In this document: positions 14,049 to 19,860 of the stretch, in pieces | Numbering within the stretch: the stretch's first letter is position 1 | How the letters are laid out: the number at the start of each line of letters is the position of its first letter | DNA from: DATBDE01 sp036270095 | Lineage (GTDB): Bacteria > Actinomycetota > Thermoleophilia > Solirubrobacterales > Solirubrobacteraceae | Assembly (NCBI GenBank): GCA_036270095.1 | Contig: DATBDE010000125.1 | Coordinates: 1 to 20,355 of the forward strand | Reading direction: 5' to 3' | DNA: 20,355 nucleotides | Notes under the pieces: model-generated | The model's database searches: none | Seen by the model: the letters and a program-made list of their open reading frames with translations, nothing else | Told to the model about the DNA's origin: nothing | Position numbers and translations under genes: made by a program

Positions 14049-14326
14049 CCTGGTCGGGCAACACGCAGATCGTCGACGCCCGCAACGTGCCCGGCCTGCG
14101 TGCCCAGATGATCGAGACGCTCAAGCAGTACGGCATCCAGATGTCCGACGTGCCCACGCCGGGCGTTCCCATGGCGGCGTCGTCATCGGCACCGGCCGCG
14201 GGCGCGTCGTCGTCGGAGGAGGACCCGGTCGCGAAGCTCGAGAAGCTCTCGGCGCTGCACAAGCAGGGCGTCCTCACCGACGAGGAGTTCCAGGCCGCCA
14301 AGGCCAAGGTGCTGGGCGAGCTCTAG
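14030..14326 (+). CDS. C-terminal part with SHOCT domain (same gene as above, or a separate small ORF)
   Basis: This frame ends in a textbook SHOCT domain, a short helical hairpin often found at protein termini: DPVAKLEKLSALHKQGVLTD followed by EEFQAAKAKVLGEL. Before it are an Ala/Ser-rich linker and a segment (VPGLRAQMIETLKQYGI) that looks like a short helical domain. The coding pattern extends upstream of ATG 14030 into the preceding ORF in this frame. AGGAGG at 14022-14027 is only 2 bases from that ATG, too close for a normal start. So it is probably the 3' half of the gene starting at 13608. It ends 8 bases before the convergent stress-protein gene. Confidence 0.65.
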   Translation: MAQGNVTWSGNTQIVDARNVPGLRAQMIETLKQYGIQMSDVPTPGVPMAASSSAPAAGASSSEEDPVAKLEKLSALHKQGVLTDEEFQAAKAKVLGEL

Positions 14327-14334
14327 GGTCGCTA

Positions 14335-14811
14335 CTAGGGCGACTCGCGCACGACGAGGACAGGCCTGCGGCAGTGGTGCAGGATCGACTCCGACGTGCT
14401 GCCCAGCAAGCGGGCCTTCAGCCCCGAGTGCCCGCGTGAGCCGACCACGACGACGTCGACGTCGTGGTCGTCGGCGATCGCCGTGATCGTCTCGGCGACG
14501 TTGCCTTCGTCCTCGCTGGCCACCGGCGTCGCCCGCACGCCCGCTTCGGCGGCCCGGGCGACGCCCTCGGCCGCGATCGAGGCGGCGCGGTTGGACATGA
14601 TCTCGTCGACCTCGGCCACCTGGCCGATGTCCACGGGTGCTGCGGGGCCGCCGATGCCGGCCGGATCGGGCACCACGGACGCCAGTCCCGGCTCCCACAC
14701 GGTGGCGATGACCGCCGGGCGGCCGGCGAAGAGCGCGGCGGCGCGGGCCAGCGCCGCGCGGGCCTCCGGCGAGCCGTCGTAGGCGACGAGGATGGGGGAG
14801 GTCAGGGCCAT
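14335..14811 (-). CDS. Universal stress protein (UspA family)
   Basis: This single-domain 158-residue protein starts with ILVAYDGSPEARAAL and ends with the nucleotide-binding motif G-2x-G-9x-G-S, seen complete as GSRGHSGLKARLLGS followed by PVLVVRE. It is thus of the ATP-binding Usp type. The conserved aspartate after VA (YDGS) is present. A central insertion with VVPDPAGIGGPAAPVDIG lengthens the loop after strand 2. The start ATG 14811 is chosen over more distant in-frame starts because homology begins there and TAGGCT lies 8 bases upstream. Usp proteins respond to starvation and stress, but the role here is not shown by its neighbours. It is divergent from a Pro/Asp-rich small protein. Confidence 0.9.
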   Translation of the reverse strand: MALTSPILVAYDGSPEARAALARAAALFAGRPAVIATVWEPGLASVVPDPAGIGGPAAPVDIGQVAEVDEIMSNRAASIAAEGVARAAEAGVRATPVASEDEGNVAETITAIADDHDVDVVVVGSRGHSGLKARLLGSTSESILHHCRRPVLVVRESP

Positions 14812-14819
14812 CGCGGCCG

Positions 14820-14825
14820 AGCCTA
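14820..14825 (-). promoter_or_regulatory. Putative -10 box (TAGGCT) for the stress protein
   Basis: The box reads TAGGCT on the minus strand, 8 bases before the ATG at 14811, with no Shine-Dalgarno. Confidence 0.5.
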
Positions 14826-14856
14826 CAGCGACCGATTTGCCCGCAGCGGGCTCGGG

Positions 14857-14862
14857 TAGGGC
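14857..14862 (+). promoter_or_regulatory. Putative -10 box (TAGGGC) for the Pro/Asp-rich protein
   Basis: TAGGGC lies 6 bases before the ATG at 14869. The weak GAAAGG directly before the ATG is too close to act as a ribosome site. The box supports this small ORF as a real gene. Confidence 0.4.
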
Positions 14863-14868
14863 GAAAGG

Positions 14869-15087
14869 ATGGATTCGACAACCCTCGAAGTCCCGCAGCC
14901 CACCGAGCCCGCCACCCCGGCGGTCCCCCGAGCGCCCGTGACACCGGCGGTCCCCGACCCGGGTACGCCGGCCGCGCCCGAGGAGCCGTCCACGGTGCCC
15001 GCGCCGGACGAGCCCGCGACCCCGATCGACCCCGATCCCGGCAGCGATCCGGATCCGCAGCCCGACCCCCAACCCGACGACGACTGA
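14869..15087 (+). CDS. Small proline/aspartate-rich, probably disordered protein
   Basis: This 72-residue product has no known domain. The first half is Pro/Ala/Thr/Val-rich with repeats such as TPAVP, the second half acidic (DPDPGSDPDPQPDPQPDDD). It has no signal peptide, membrane segment or cysteine, and should be unstructured and strongly acidic. Evidence that it is a gene: a -10-like box at leaderless spacing, an ATG start, and an intact frame between two well-supported genes. Low sequence complexity could also produce such a frame by chance in GC-rich DNA. Its stop TGA is directly adjacent to the stop of the convergent membrane protein. Function unknown. Confidence 0.5.
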   Translation: MDSTTLEVPQPTEPATPAVPRAPVTPAVPDPGTPAAPEEPSTVPAPDEPATPIDPDPGSDPDPQPDPQPDDD

Positions 15088-15762
15088 CTAGCGCAGCGCG
15101 TTGACCGCGCGAGCGACGACGATCCCGATGGTCAGCAGGGCGATCACCGACTGGAAGCCCATGATCACCTTCGCCCGCTGCGTCAGCGGCATGGTGTCGG
15201 TCGGGCTGAACGCGGCCGAGTTGGTGAGCGACAGGTACTGGTAGTCGATGTAGGTCGGCCGCCAGCCGCGTCCGACGAGCGGCTGCGCGTCCCCGGTCAT
15301 CTGCGCGAAGAGGAAGTCGGGCATGTGGTCCTGGCCACTCGCGCGGGCGTCGCGTCCGCCGCGGTCGAGCTCCCAGTACAGGAGCCCGAACGCGAGCACG
15401 TTGGTCACCCAGATGAGGGCCCCGGCGAACGTGAGCCCGTACGCGTCGGACGTGAACTGGTGATGCAGGAGCCCGTAGATCAGGAGTACCAGCGAGGCTC
15501 CGTTGGCCGCCGCCACGACGCCGGTCAGCCACAGCACCCCGCGGTGGGGGATGCGCAGCGGGTCGCCCGGCGTCGCCACCGTGATGCCCACGAGCAGGGC
15601 GCCCTCGACGCTGGGCACGAGCCAGTCGGGCCCGGCCCGCACCTTGCCCGGCAGCAGGAGCTGCATGCAGATGGCCAGCGCCACCGTGAGCGGCGCCGGC
15701 CAGTAGGGCTCTTTGACGGGCGGCGGCGGATAGTCGGCCGACACCGGCGCAGGGTTGCGCAA
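15088..15762 (-). CDS. Integral membrane protein, possibly ion-channel/DUF1345-like
   Basis: The frame encodes up to 224 residues with about five hydrophobic segments (near residues 24-38, 48-63, 76-100, 111-130 and 197-222). The stretch between the last two contains TYIDYQYLSLTNSAAFSPTD and then TMPLTQRAK. This resembles the conserved end of DUF1345-type membrane proteins and looks like a pore-loop followed by a last helix, as in two-helix channels. The start is uncertain: TTG 15762 is the most distal, GTG 15744 is a good alternative, and no clear ribosome site or -10 box is seen. Transport or channel function is an inference. Confidence 0.7.
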   Translation of the reverse strand: MRNPAPVSADYPPPPVKEPYWPAPLTVALAICMQLLLPGKVRAGPDWLVPSVEGALLVGITVATPGDPLRIPHRGVLWLTGVVAAANGASLVLLIYGLLHHQFTSDAYGLTFAGALIWVTNVLAFGLLYWELDRGGRDARASGQDHMPDFLFAQMTGDAQPLVGRGWRPTYIDYQYLSLTNSAAFSPTDTMPLTQRAKVIMGFQSVIALLTIGIVVARAVNALR

Positions 15763-15836
15763 GGACCGGACGGTCCGGCGGCGTCGCCTGGCGCGGGCGG
15801 GCTCGGATCGACGGTTGGGCGAGCGAGTCGATCCGC

Positions 15837-15944
15837 ATGGTCAGCTACGACCAGGGCCAGGACATCCTCACCGTCACCCGCGGCGGCGACGACGGGCCGT
15901 GGTACGGGTGCGAGAGCAGCGGGAACCCGTTCATCTGCCCCTGA
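15837..15944 (+). CDS. Possible 35-residue ORF, doubtful
   Basis: ATG 15837 opens a short frame with a non-repetitive composition unlike the Arg/Ala-rich chance frames of this DNA: it contains SYDQGQDILTVTRGG and ends WYGCESSGNPFICP. It has two cysteines near the end. No ribosome-binding site or -10 box precedes it, and the frame stays open upstream, so it may instead be the remnant of a longer lost gene. Function unknown. Confidence 0.25.
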   Translation: MVSYDQGQDILTVTRGGDDGPWYGCESSGNPFICP

Positions 15945-16022
15945 GGCAGGCGCTCGACCGCGCAAGGAGGATGAGCGAGACTCCGGGCCGGTGACCCATG
16001 CCCCGCGACCCGCCGCCGACGC

Positions 16023-16769
16023 GTGACGCGCGCGCGCGGCGCCCTGGGCTTGCTCGCGCTCGGCGCGGTCGCCGCGATTCTCGCCGTTGCCACGACCGCA
16101 GGAGGGTCGGCGCAGAGCATCGCCACCGGCGCCGAGACCTTCACGATCGGCCGCTCCGTGCAGGGCCGGTCCATCCAGGCCACCGAGCTCGGTGACCCAA
16201 CCGCGACGCGGAAGGTGCTGGTCGTCGGCGTGATCCACGGCAACGAGACCGCCGGCCGGGCGGTGATCCGCGCCCTGCTCGCCGCCGGCGCCCCGCCCGG
16301 CACCGACCTCTGGCTCGTCGACGAGCTCAATCCGGACGGCGTCGCGCGGGGCACGCGTCAGAACGCCCGCGGCGTCGACCTCAACCGCAACTTCCCCTGG
16401 CGCTGGCGGGCCGGGCTGCGGCCCGGCGACGCGCAGTACCCGGGCCCACGCGTGCTCTCCGAGCCCGAGTCGCGCACCGCCTACAGCCTCATCCTGCGGC
16501 TGCGTCCGCGCGTCACGATCTGGTTCCACCAGCCGCTCGGCGTGGTGGACGAGTCCGGCGGCAGCCTGACCATCGAGCGCAGCTACGCGGAGGACGTCGG
16601 CCTCCCGCTCCGCCGCCTGCCGCGGTATCACGGCAGCGCCGCGAGCTGGCAGAACGCGCGCCTGCCCGCCAGCACCGCGTTCGTGGTCGAGCTGCCGGGC
16701 GGGCCGCTGACCGCCACCGCCGTGGCCCGCCAGCGCGACGCGGTGCTCGCGCTGGCGGGCGGCGGCTGA
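16023..16769 (+). CDS. Exported M14-family zinc carboxypeptidase (MpaA-like)
   Basis: This 248-residue metallopeptidase has an N-terminal hydrophobic segment (residues 6-24), a signal peptide or anchor that would place the enzyme outside the membrane. All key M14 residues are visible: the HGNE zinc motif (His72, Glu75), substrate-binding NPDGVARGTRQNARGVDLNR with Asn121-Arg122, the third zinc ligand His169 in WFHQP, and the catalytic glutamate 223 in FVVELPGG. The small catalytic domain and the DLNRNFP sequence resemble MpaA and related enzymes that cut gamma-D-Glu-diaminopimelate bonds in cell-wall peptides, so a peptidoglycan-peptide role is plausible. The start GTG 16023 has no clear ribosome site; an out-of-frame ATG at 15998 has none either. 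It is convergent with the hydrolase gene. Confidence 0.85.
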   Translation: MTRARGALGLLALGAVAAILAVATTAGGSAQSIATGAETFTIGRSVQGRSIQATELGDPTATRKVLVVGVIHGNETAGRAVIRALLAAGAPPGTDLWLVDELNPDGVARGTRQNARGVDLNRNFPWRWRAGLRPGDAQYPGPRVLSEPESRTAYSLILRLRPRVTIWFHQPLGVVDESGGSLTIERSYAEDVGLPLRRLPRYHGSAASWQNARLPASTAFVVELPGGPLTATAVARQRDAVLALAGGG

Positions 16770-16848
16770 ACACCGGCGCTCTGGATCAGTCGAGCGTCGG
16801 CGGCGGCCCGTGATCTCGGACTGTGAACGGCGGGCGCCCGCGCGTCGC

Positions 16849-17673
16849 TCAGGACTGCAGCCAGGCCAGCAGGTCGGCGTTGATCGTCTCGGCCTCGGTC
16901 GTCGGCATGCCGTGCGGGAAGCCCTCGTAGGTCTTCAGCGTCCCGTTCTGCACGAGCTCCGCCGACAGCGGCCCCGAGTCGGCGTAGGGGACGATCTGAT
17001 CGTCGTCGCCGTGCATGACCAGGACCGGCACCGCGATCCCCTCGAGGTCCTCGGTGAAGTCGGTCTGGGAGAAGGCGACGATGCCGTCGTAGTGGGCCTT
17101 GGCTCCGCCCATCATCCCCTGGCGCCACCAGTTCTGGACGATCGGCTCCGAGGACTCCACGCCGGGCCGGTTGTAGCCGTAGAACGGGCCCGCCGCGAGC
17201 CCGTGGTAGAACTCGGATCGGTTGGCGGCCAGCTGCGCTTGGAGCCCGTCGAACACGCTCTTGGGCAACCCGCCGGGATTCGCGTCGGTCTGCACCATCA
17301 GCGGCGGCACCGAGCTGATCAGCACGGCCCGCGCCACCCGGTCCTCGCCGTGCCGGGCCAGGTAGCGGACGACCTCGCCGCCGCCGGTGGAGTGCCCGAC
17401 GTGGATCGCGTCCTGGAGGTCGAGGTGGCTGGTCACCGCCGCCAGGTCGTCGGCGTAGTGGTCCATGTCGTGGCCGCCGCTGGTCTGGGTCGAGCGGCCG
17501 TGCCCGCGCCGATCGTGGGCGACGACGCGATACCCGTGCTGGAGGAAGAACAGCATCTGGGTGTCCCAGTCGTCGGCCGAGAGCGGCCAGCCGTGGCTGA
17601 AGACGATCGGCTGACCCGAGCCCCAGTCCTTGTAGAAGATCTCGGTGCCGTCGTCGGTGCTGACCATGCCCAT
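16849..17673 (-). CDS. Alpha/beta hydrolase, non-haem chloroperoxidase/perhydrolase type
   Basis: This 274-residue protein matches cofactor-free haloperoxidases throughout. The catalytic triad is visible: Ser95 in GHSTGG, Asp225 in HGDDDQIVP and His254 in FPHGM. FSHGWPLSADDWD supplies the oxyanion hole and HDRRGHGRS the conserved loop. These enzymes hydrolyse esters and can form peracids from carboxylic acids and peroxide; the in vivo substrate is unknown. The ATG at 17673 has a strong ribosome site (GGAGGG on the minus strand, about 8 bases away). Its neighbours on the far side are a cupin and a MerR-type regulator, which may hint at a stress or detoxification context but do not form a proven operon. 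Confidence 0.9.
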   Translation of the reverse strand: MGMVSTDDGTEIFYKDWGSGQPIVFSHGWPLSADDWDTQMLFFLQHGYRVVAHDRRGHGRSTQTSGGHDMDHYADDLAAVTSHLDLQDAIHVGHSTGGGEVVRYLARHGEDRVARAVLISSVPPLMVQTDANPGGLPKSVFDGLQAQLAANRSEFYHGLAAGPFYGYNRPGVESSEPIVQNWWRQGMMGGAKAHYDGIVAFSQTDFTEDLEGIAVPVLVMHGDDDQIVPYADSGPLSAELVQNGTLKTYEGFPHGMPTTEAETINADLLAWLQS

Positions 17674-17901
17674 ACGTGCTGCCCTCCGTGGTCGGCTGGT
17701 GCTATTTCACGATCGTGCTGGTCTCCGATCCCGTCGTGCGATACGAGCTCGACGGGTACGGACCTACGCGGTCATGGTCTCATTCCCCGTCCGAACAGCT
17801 CGTCGTGGCACTGCTGTTGCCGCTCGCCGCCGTGGCCAGCCCCGAGCCGCTGTCGCTCGCGACCGAGTGCACGGTCACCGACGCACTGCCGCGGGAGGGT
17901 C
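17674..17901. other. Gap between hydrolase and cupin genes, no convincing gene
   Basis: A plus-strand frame from GTG 17676 stays open through the gap and into the 3' end of the cupin gene. It has a hydrophobic stretch (LVVALLLPLAAVASPEP) but no start signal. I see no hairpin with a T-tract. Part of it must be the promoter region of the hydrolase. Confidence 0.3.
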
Positions 17902-18273
17902 CTAGACGGCGGCCATGTTCTTGGTCACCTCCTCCATGGTCCGGCCGAGCTCGTGCGTAGGGCTGAACTCGACCACCTCGGTTCCGGCGGAGAGGACGGG
18001 CGTGTGGCCGGGGCCGACGTAGTAGGCGTCGCCGGCCTCGAAGACCTCCTCGTCACCCTCCGAGCGGAACGCAACCTTGCCCTTGAGCACGTAGCCCATG
18101 TGCTCGCACTGGCACTCGTCGTGCGGCAGGCCTTTGAACAGGGGCTCGAGGTCCGCGTCCTCGGTGCAGGTCTCGAACGCCACGGTCCAGCCGCCGTCGA
18201 AGTGCTCGAGGTGCCCTTCGTAGCCCTCGAGTGTCTCGTGCGCTGACGCGGATTGCCTGGACGCCTTCGGCAT
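17902..18273 (-). CDS. Cupin-domain protein, divergent from a MerR regulator
   Basis: This single cupin domain has 123 residues. The first cupin motif reads HDECQCEHMGYVLKGKVAFR (residues 51-70), with Cys and His in the metal-ligand region where many cupins have HxH. The second motif is GDAYYVGPGH (81-90), with His90 as the last ligand. It has no extra catalytic domain, so it may be a small-molecule sensor, isomerase or dioxygenase; the substrate is unknown. The ATG has a strong ribosome site (GGGAGGT, 6 bases away). It is read away from the MerR gene across a 95-base region containing a TTGACT/GACAGT promoter with a 19-base spacer and an inverted repeat, so it is probably the target activated by that MerR protein. 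Confidence 0.85.
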   Translation of the reverse strand: MPKASRQSASAHETLEGYEGHLEHFDGGWTVAFETCTEDADLEPLFKGLPHDECQCEHMGYVLKGKVAFRSEGDEEVFEAGDAYYVGPGHTPVLSAGTEVVEFSPTHELGRTMEEVTKNMAAV

Positions 18274-18299
18274 GGTGAACCTCCCGGGTTCGCTGTCGG

Positions 18300-18328
18300 T
18301 TGCGGTAGCACCCTTCGCGGGCTACTGT
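18300..18328 (+). promoter_or_regulatory. Putative merR-type gene promoter
   Basis: TTGCGG (18300-18305) and TACTGT (18323-18328) are separated by exactly 17 bases. Transcription would start near 18335, at the edge of the operator, allowing self-repression. Confidence 0.45.
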
Positions 18329-18354
18329 CGGCGCTCAAGTGGGCTTGAAGTCAA
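18324..18354 (-). promoter_or_regulatory. MerR-type promoter and operator for the cupin gene
   Basis: On the minus strand, TTGACT (18354-18349) and GACAGT (18329-18324) are separated by 19 bases, the long spacer typical of promoters that MerR proteins activate by twisting DNA. Inside the spacer is the inverted repeat TCAAG-4-CTTGA (18335-18348). A further TCAAG at 18351-18355 makes a second, overlapping dyad with CTTGA. Confidence 0.55.
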
Positions 18355-18368
18355 GCTCTGCGGAGGCC

Positions 18369-18827
18369 ATGGCCAACGGGACGCAGTTCACGATCGGGGA
18401 GATCGCGTCGAGAGCCGGCGTGGCAGCGTCGGCGATCCGCTACTACGAGTCGATCGGGCTGCTTCCCGAGCGCGAGCGCGGCCAGCGGCGCGACGACGAC
18501 TCGGTGCTGGGCCGACTCGCGTTCATCGGCGTCGCCCAGTCGGCGGGGTTCAAGCTGCCGGAGATCAAGGAGCTCGTCGGCGAGATCGACGACGGCTCCG
18601 GAATGAGCGCGTCCATGCGCGTGCTCTCAGCCCGCAAGCTCGATGAGGTCGAGGAGCTCCTGGTCCGAACGCGGGCGATGAAGGGGTGGCTCGAGGTGGC
18701 CAAGGAGTGCGGCTGCGCCTCGCCGGACGAGTGCTCGCTCTTCCCGGATCAGGGCGAAGGCGTTGCCGACCCCGCCGCCGCACTCGAGCTCGTCCACGTC
18801 GCCGGCCGCGACTGCCGGCGTCCCTAG
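18369..18827 (+). CDS. MerR-family transcriptional regulator
   Basis: The 152-residue protein has an N-terminal winged-helix DNA-binding domain (FTIGEIASRAGVAASAIRYY, residues 7-26, then ESIGLLP), a dimerisation helix (about 82-112) and a cysteine motif CGCASPDEC (Cys114, Cys116, Cys122). The Cys pattern resembles the iron-sulfur loop of SoxR and related MerR proteins, but the first of SoxR's four cysteines is missing, so it may bind metal, sense thiol stress or be neither. ATG 18369 is preferred over GTG 18339, because 18339 lies inside the operator. GGAGG before the ATG is only 2 bases away, so the start is not certain. It is divergent from the cupin gene, its likely target. Confidence 0.88.
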   Translation: MANGTQFTIGEIASRAGVAASAIRYYESIGLLPERERGQRRDDDSVLGRLAFIGVAQSAGFKLPEIKELVGEIDDGSGMSASMRVLSARKLDEVEELLVRTRAMKGWLEVAKECGCASPDECSLFPDQGEGVADPAAALELVHVAGRDCRRP

Positions 18828-18831
18828 GCTC

Positions 18832-19457
18832 TCAGCGCGGGCCCAGCGTGTCGGCGATCGCGACCGCCGCGAGCACGGCGCTCGCTGCCGCGAGGCCGAC
18901 GATCAGCGTGAGCGGCGCGGTGCCGACCGCAAGGACCGCGAGCGCCGCCAGTCCCAGCGGCCGCGAGCGCGGGACCCGCCCGACGGCCGCGCGGTGGAAG
19001 ACGAGCTGGGCGAGCAGGAACAGTGCCGGCCCGCCGAACGCGAGGATGGCGAAGCCAAGCGTCACGTCGTCGGCCGGATGGGCGATCGCGAGCGCCTCGG
19101 CGACGGCGATCCCGATGACCGCGAGCACGATCAGCGTGAGCGTCCACGTGCCAACAGTCCGACGGCGCCGGCGTCCTCGGCGTCTCGGCCACCTCGACGC
19201 CGATCGGCTCGGCGCGCTGGAGCGCGCACCGGCAGCCGGTCGGGGTCGAGCCAGTTCGCCCCCCACGCGATCATGTACCAGCCGTAGAAGACCGCCAGCG
19301 CCAGGATCAGGGTCTCGGCGCCCACCCGCAGATCGACGTGCTCGAGCAGGTGGTCCGAGAGCTGCCCCGATCGCGAAGACGTAGACGAAGTCGAAGAACA
19401 GCTCGAGCGGGGTCACGACGCGCTCCGCATCGGCGCCCGCGACACGGCGATCCTCAT
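18832..19457 (-). pseudogene. Decayed low-temperature-requirement A (LtrA) family gene
   Basis: Intact LtrA proteins are multi-helix membrane proteins of roughly 380 residues. Here the N-terminal signature VTPLELFFDFVYVFAIG is at 19416-19366. The protein then continues in another frame (QLSDHLLEH, then VGAETLILALAVFYGWYMIA and NWLDPDRLPVR, to about 19220), as if one G were added in a GGGG run (CCCC at about 19365-19368 on the plus strand). The C-terminal part (TLTLIVLAVIGIAVAEALAI, GGPALFLLAQLVFHR, PRSRPLGLAALAVLAV) returns in the first frame from about 19150 to the stop at 18832. Around 180-200 residues of the middle are missing. A TAGGAT box (19470-19465) lies 7 bases before an ATG at 19457 that is itself out of frame with the rest. 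Three lesions make this a pseudogene rather than a single sequencing error. Confidence 0.8.
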
Positions 19458-19464
19458 CGCCGCG

Positions 19465-19470
19465 ATCCTA
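19465..19470 (-). promoter_or_regulatory. Surviving -10 box (TAGGAT) of the ltrA pseudogene
   Basis: The box reads TAGGAT on the minus strand, 7 bases before ATG 19457, the same spacing as other leaderless genes here. It marks the probable original start. Confidence 0.35.
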
Positions 19471-19515
19471 CGCTCGGCTGGCGATCGAGGGTCAGCGGGA
19501 CCGTCGGAGCGCGGT

Positions 19516-19521
19516 TACGAT
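19516..19521 (+). promoter_or_regulatory. Putative -10 box (TACGAT)
   Basis: TACGAT lies 6 bases before the ATG at 19528, with no Shine-Dalgarno, so the gene is probably leaderless. Confidence 0.5.
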
Positions 19522-19527
19522 TCGCGG

Positions 19528-19791
19528 ATGGCGTCCGAAGGCAGCGGGGAGCGGCCCGCGCGGATTGACTATGAGGTCGATGACCTCGTCAGGGTGCTGC
19601 GGGACTACGGGGTGCTGACGCGCGACGATCTGCGCGAACGCTCGGGCGCACGGGACTGGCCGGATGACAGCTTCGCCGCTGTGCTCCGGCGCGCCGTCGC
19701 CGAGGGAAGCATCAAGGACCTGGGCGACGGCCTGTTCGAGCTCGGCCCCGACGCCCCGGATCCGAGCCAGGCCCGCTACGGCCCGCCTTGA
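19528..19791 (+). CDS. Small hypothetical protein, possible winged-helix-like fold
   Basis: The 87-residue protein is soluble and charged. The pattern YEVDDLVRVLRDYGVLTRDD, then LRERSGA, then SFAAVLRRAVAEGSIKDLGD and GLFEL, is helix, helix-turn-helix, helix and a short beta hairpin. This suggests a small winged-helix or replication/transcription-adaptor-like domain, but I do not recognise a named family. The frame has normal codon bias, an ATG and a TACGAT box at leaderless spacing, so I consider it real. The Pro-rich end (DAPDPSQARYGPP) is probably disordered. Neighbours (an ltrA remnant and a LURP-one-like gene) give no functional clue. Confidence 0.75.
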   Translation: MASEGSGERPARIDYEVDDLVRVLRDYGVLTRDDLRERSGARDWPDDSFAAVLRRAVAEGSIKDLGDGLFELGPDAPDPSQARYGPP

Positions 19792-19848
19792 GCCCGCTGC
19801 AGCGCGGCTTCATCCATTCCGGATGATGCCGCCGGCCGGAGGCGAGCG

Positions 19849-19854
19849 TATGGT
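19849..19854 (+). promoter_or_regulatory. Putative -10 box (TATGGT) for the LURP-one-like gene
   Basis: TATGGT lies 6 bases before the ATG at 19861, with no ribosome site. It supports that start. Confidence 0.5.
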
Positions 19855-19860
19855 CACCGC

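Noticed and set aside
15963..15995. AAGGAGG directly followed by ATG with a 7-codon frame
   Set aside because: The ribosome site touches the ATG, leaving no spacing, and the peptide ends after 7 codons. It is more likely incidental.
16830..16841. Twelve-base perfect palindrome GCGGGCGCCCGC between the carboxypeptidase and hydrolase genes as a terminator
   Set aside because: It has no loop and no T-tract on either strand. Such palindromes are expected by chance in DNA this GC-rich.
17676..17960. Plus-strand frame of 94 residues in the hydrolase-cupin gap
   Set aside because: It overlaps the hydrolase ribosome-site region and the cupin coding end, has no start signal, and shows no recognisable domain.
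18369..18827. SoxR identity for the MerR protein
   Set aside because: Only three of the four SoxR iron-sulfur cysteines are in register, and no soxS-like target is present. MerR family is as far as the sequence allows.
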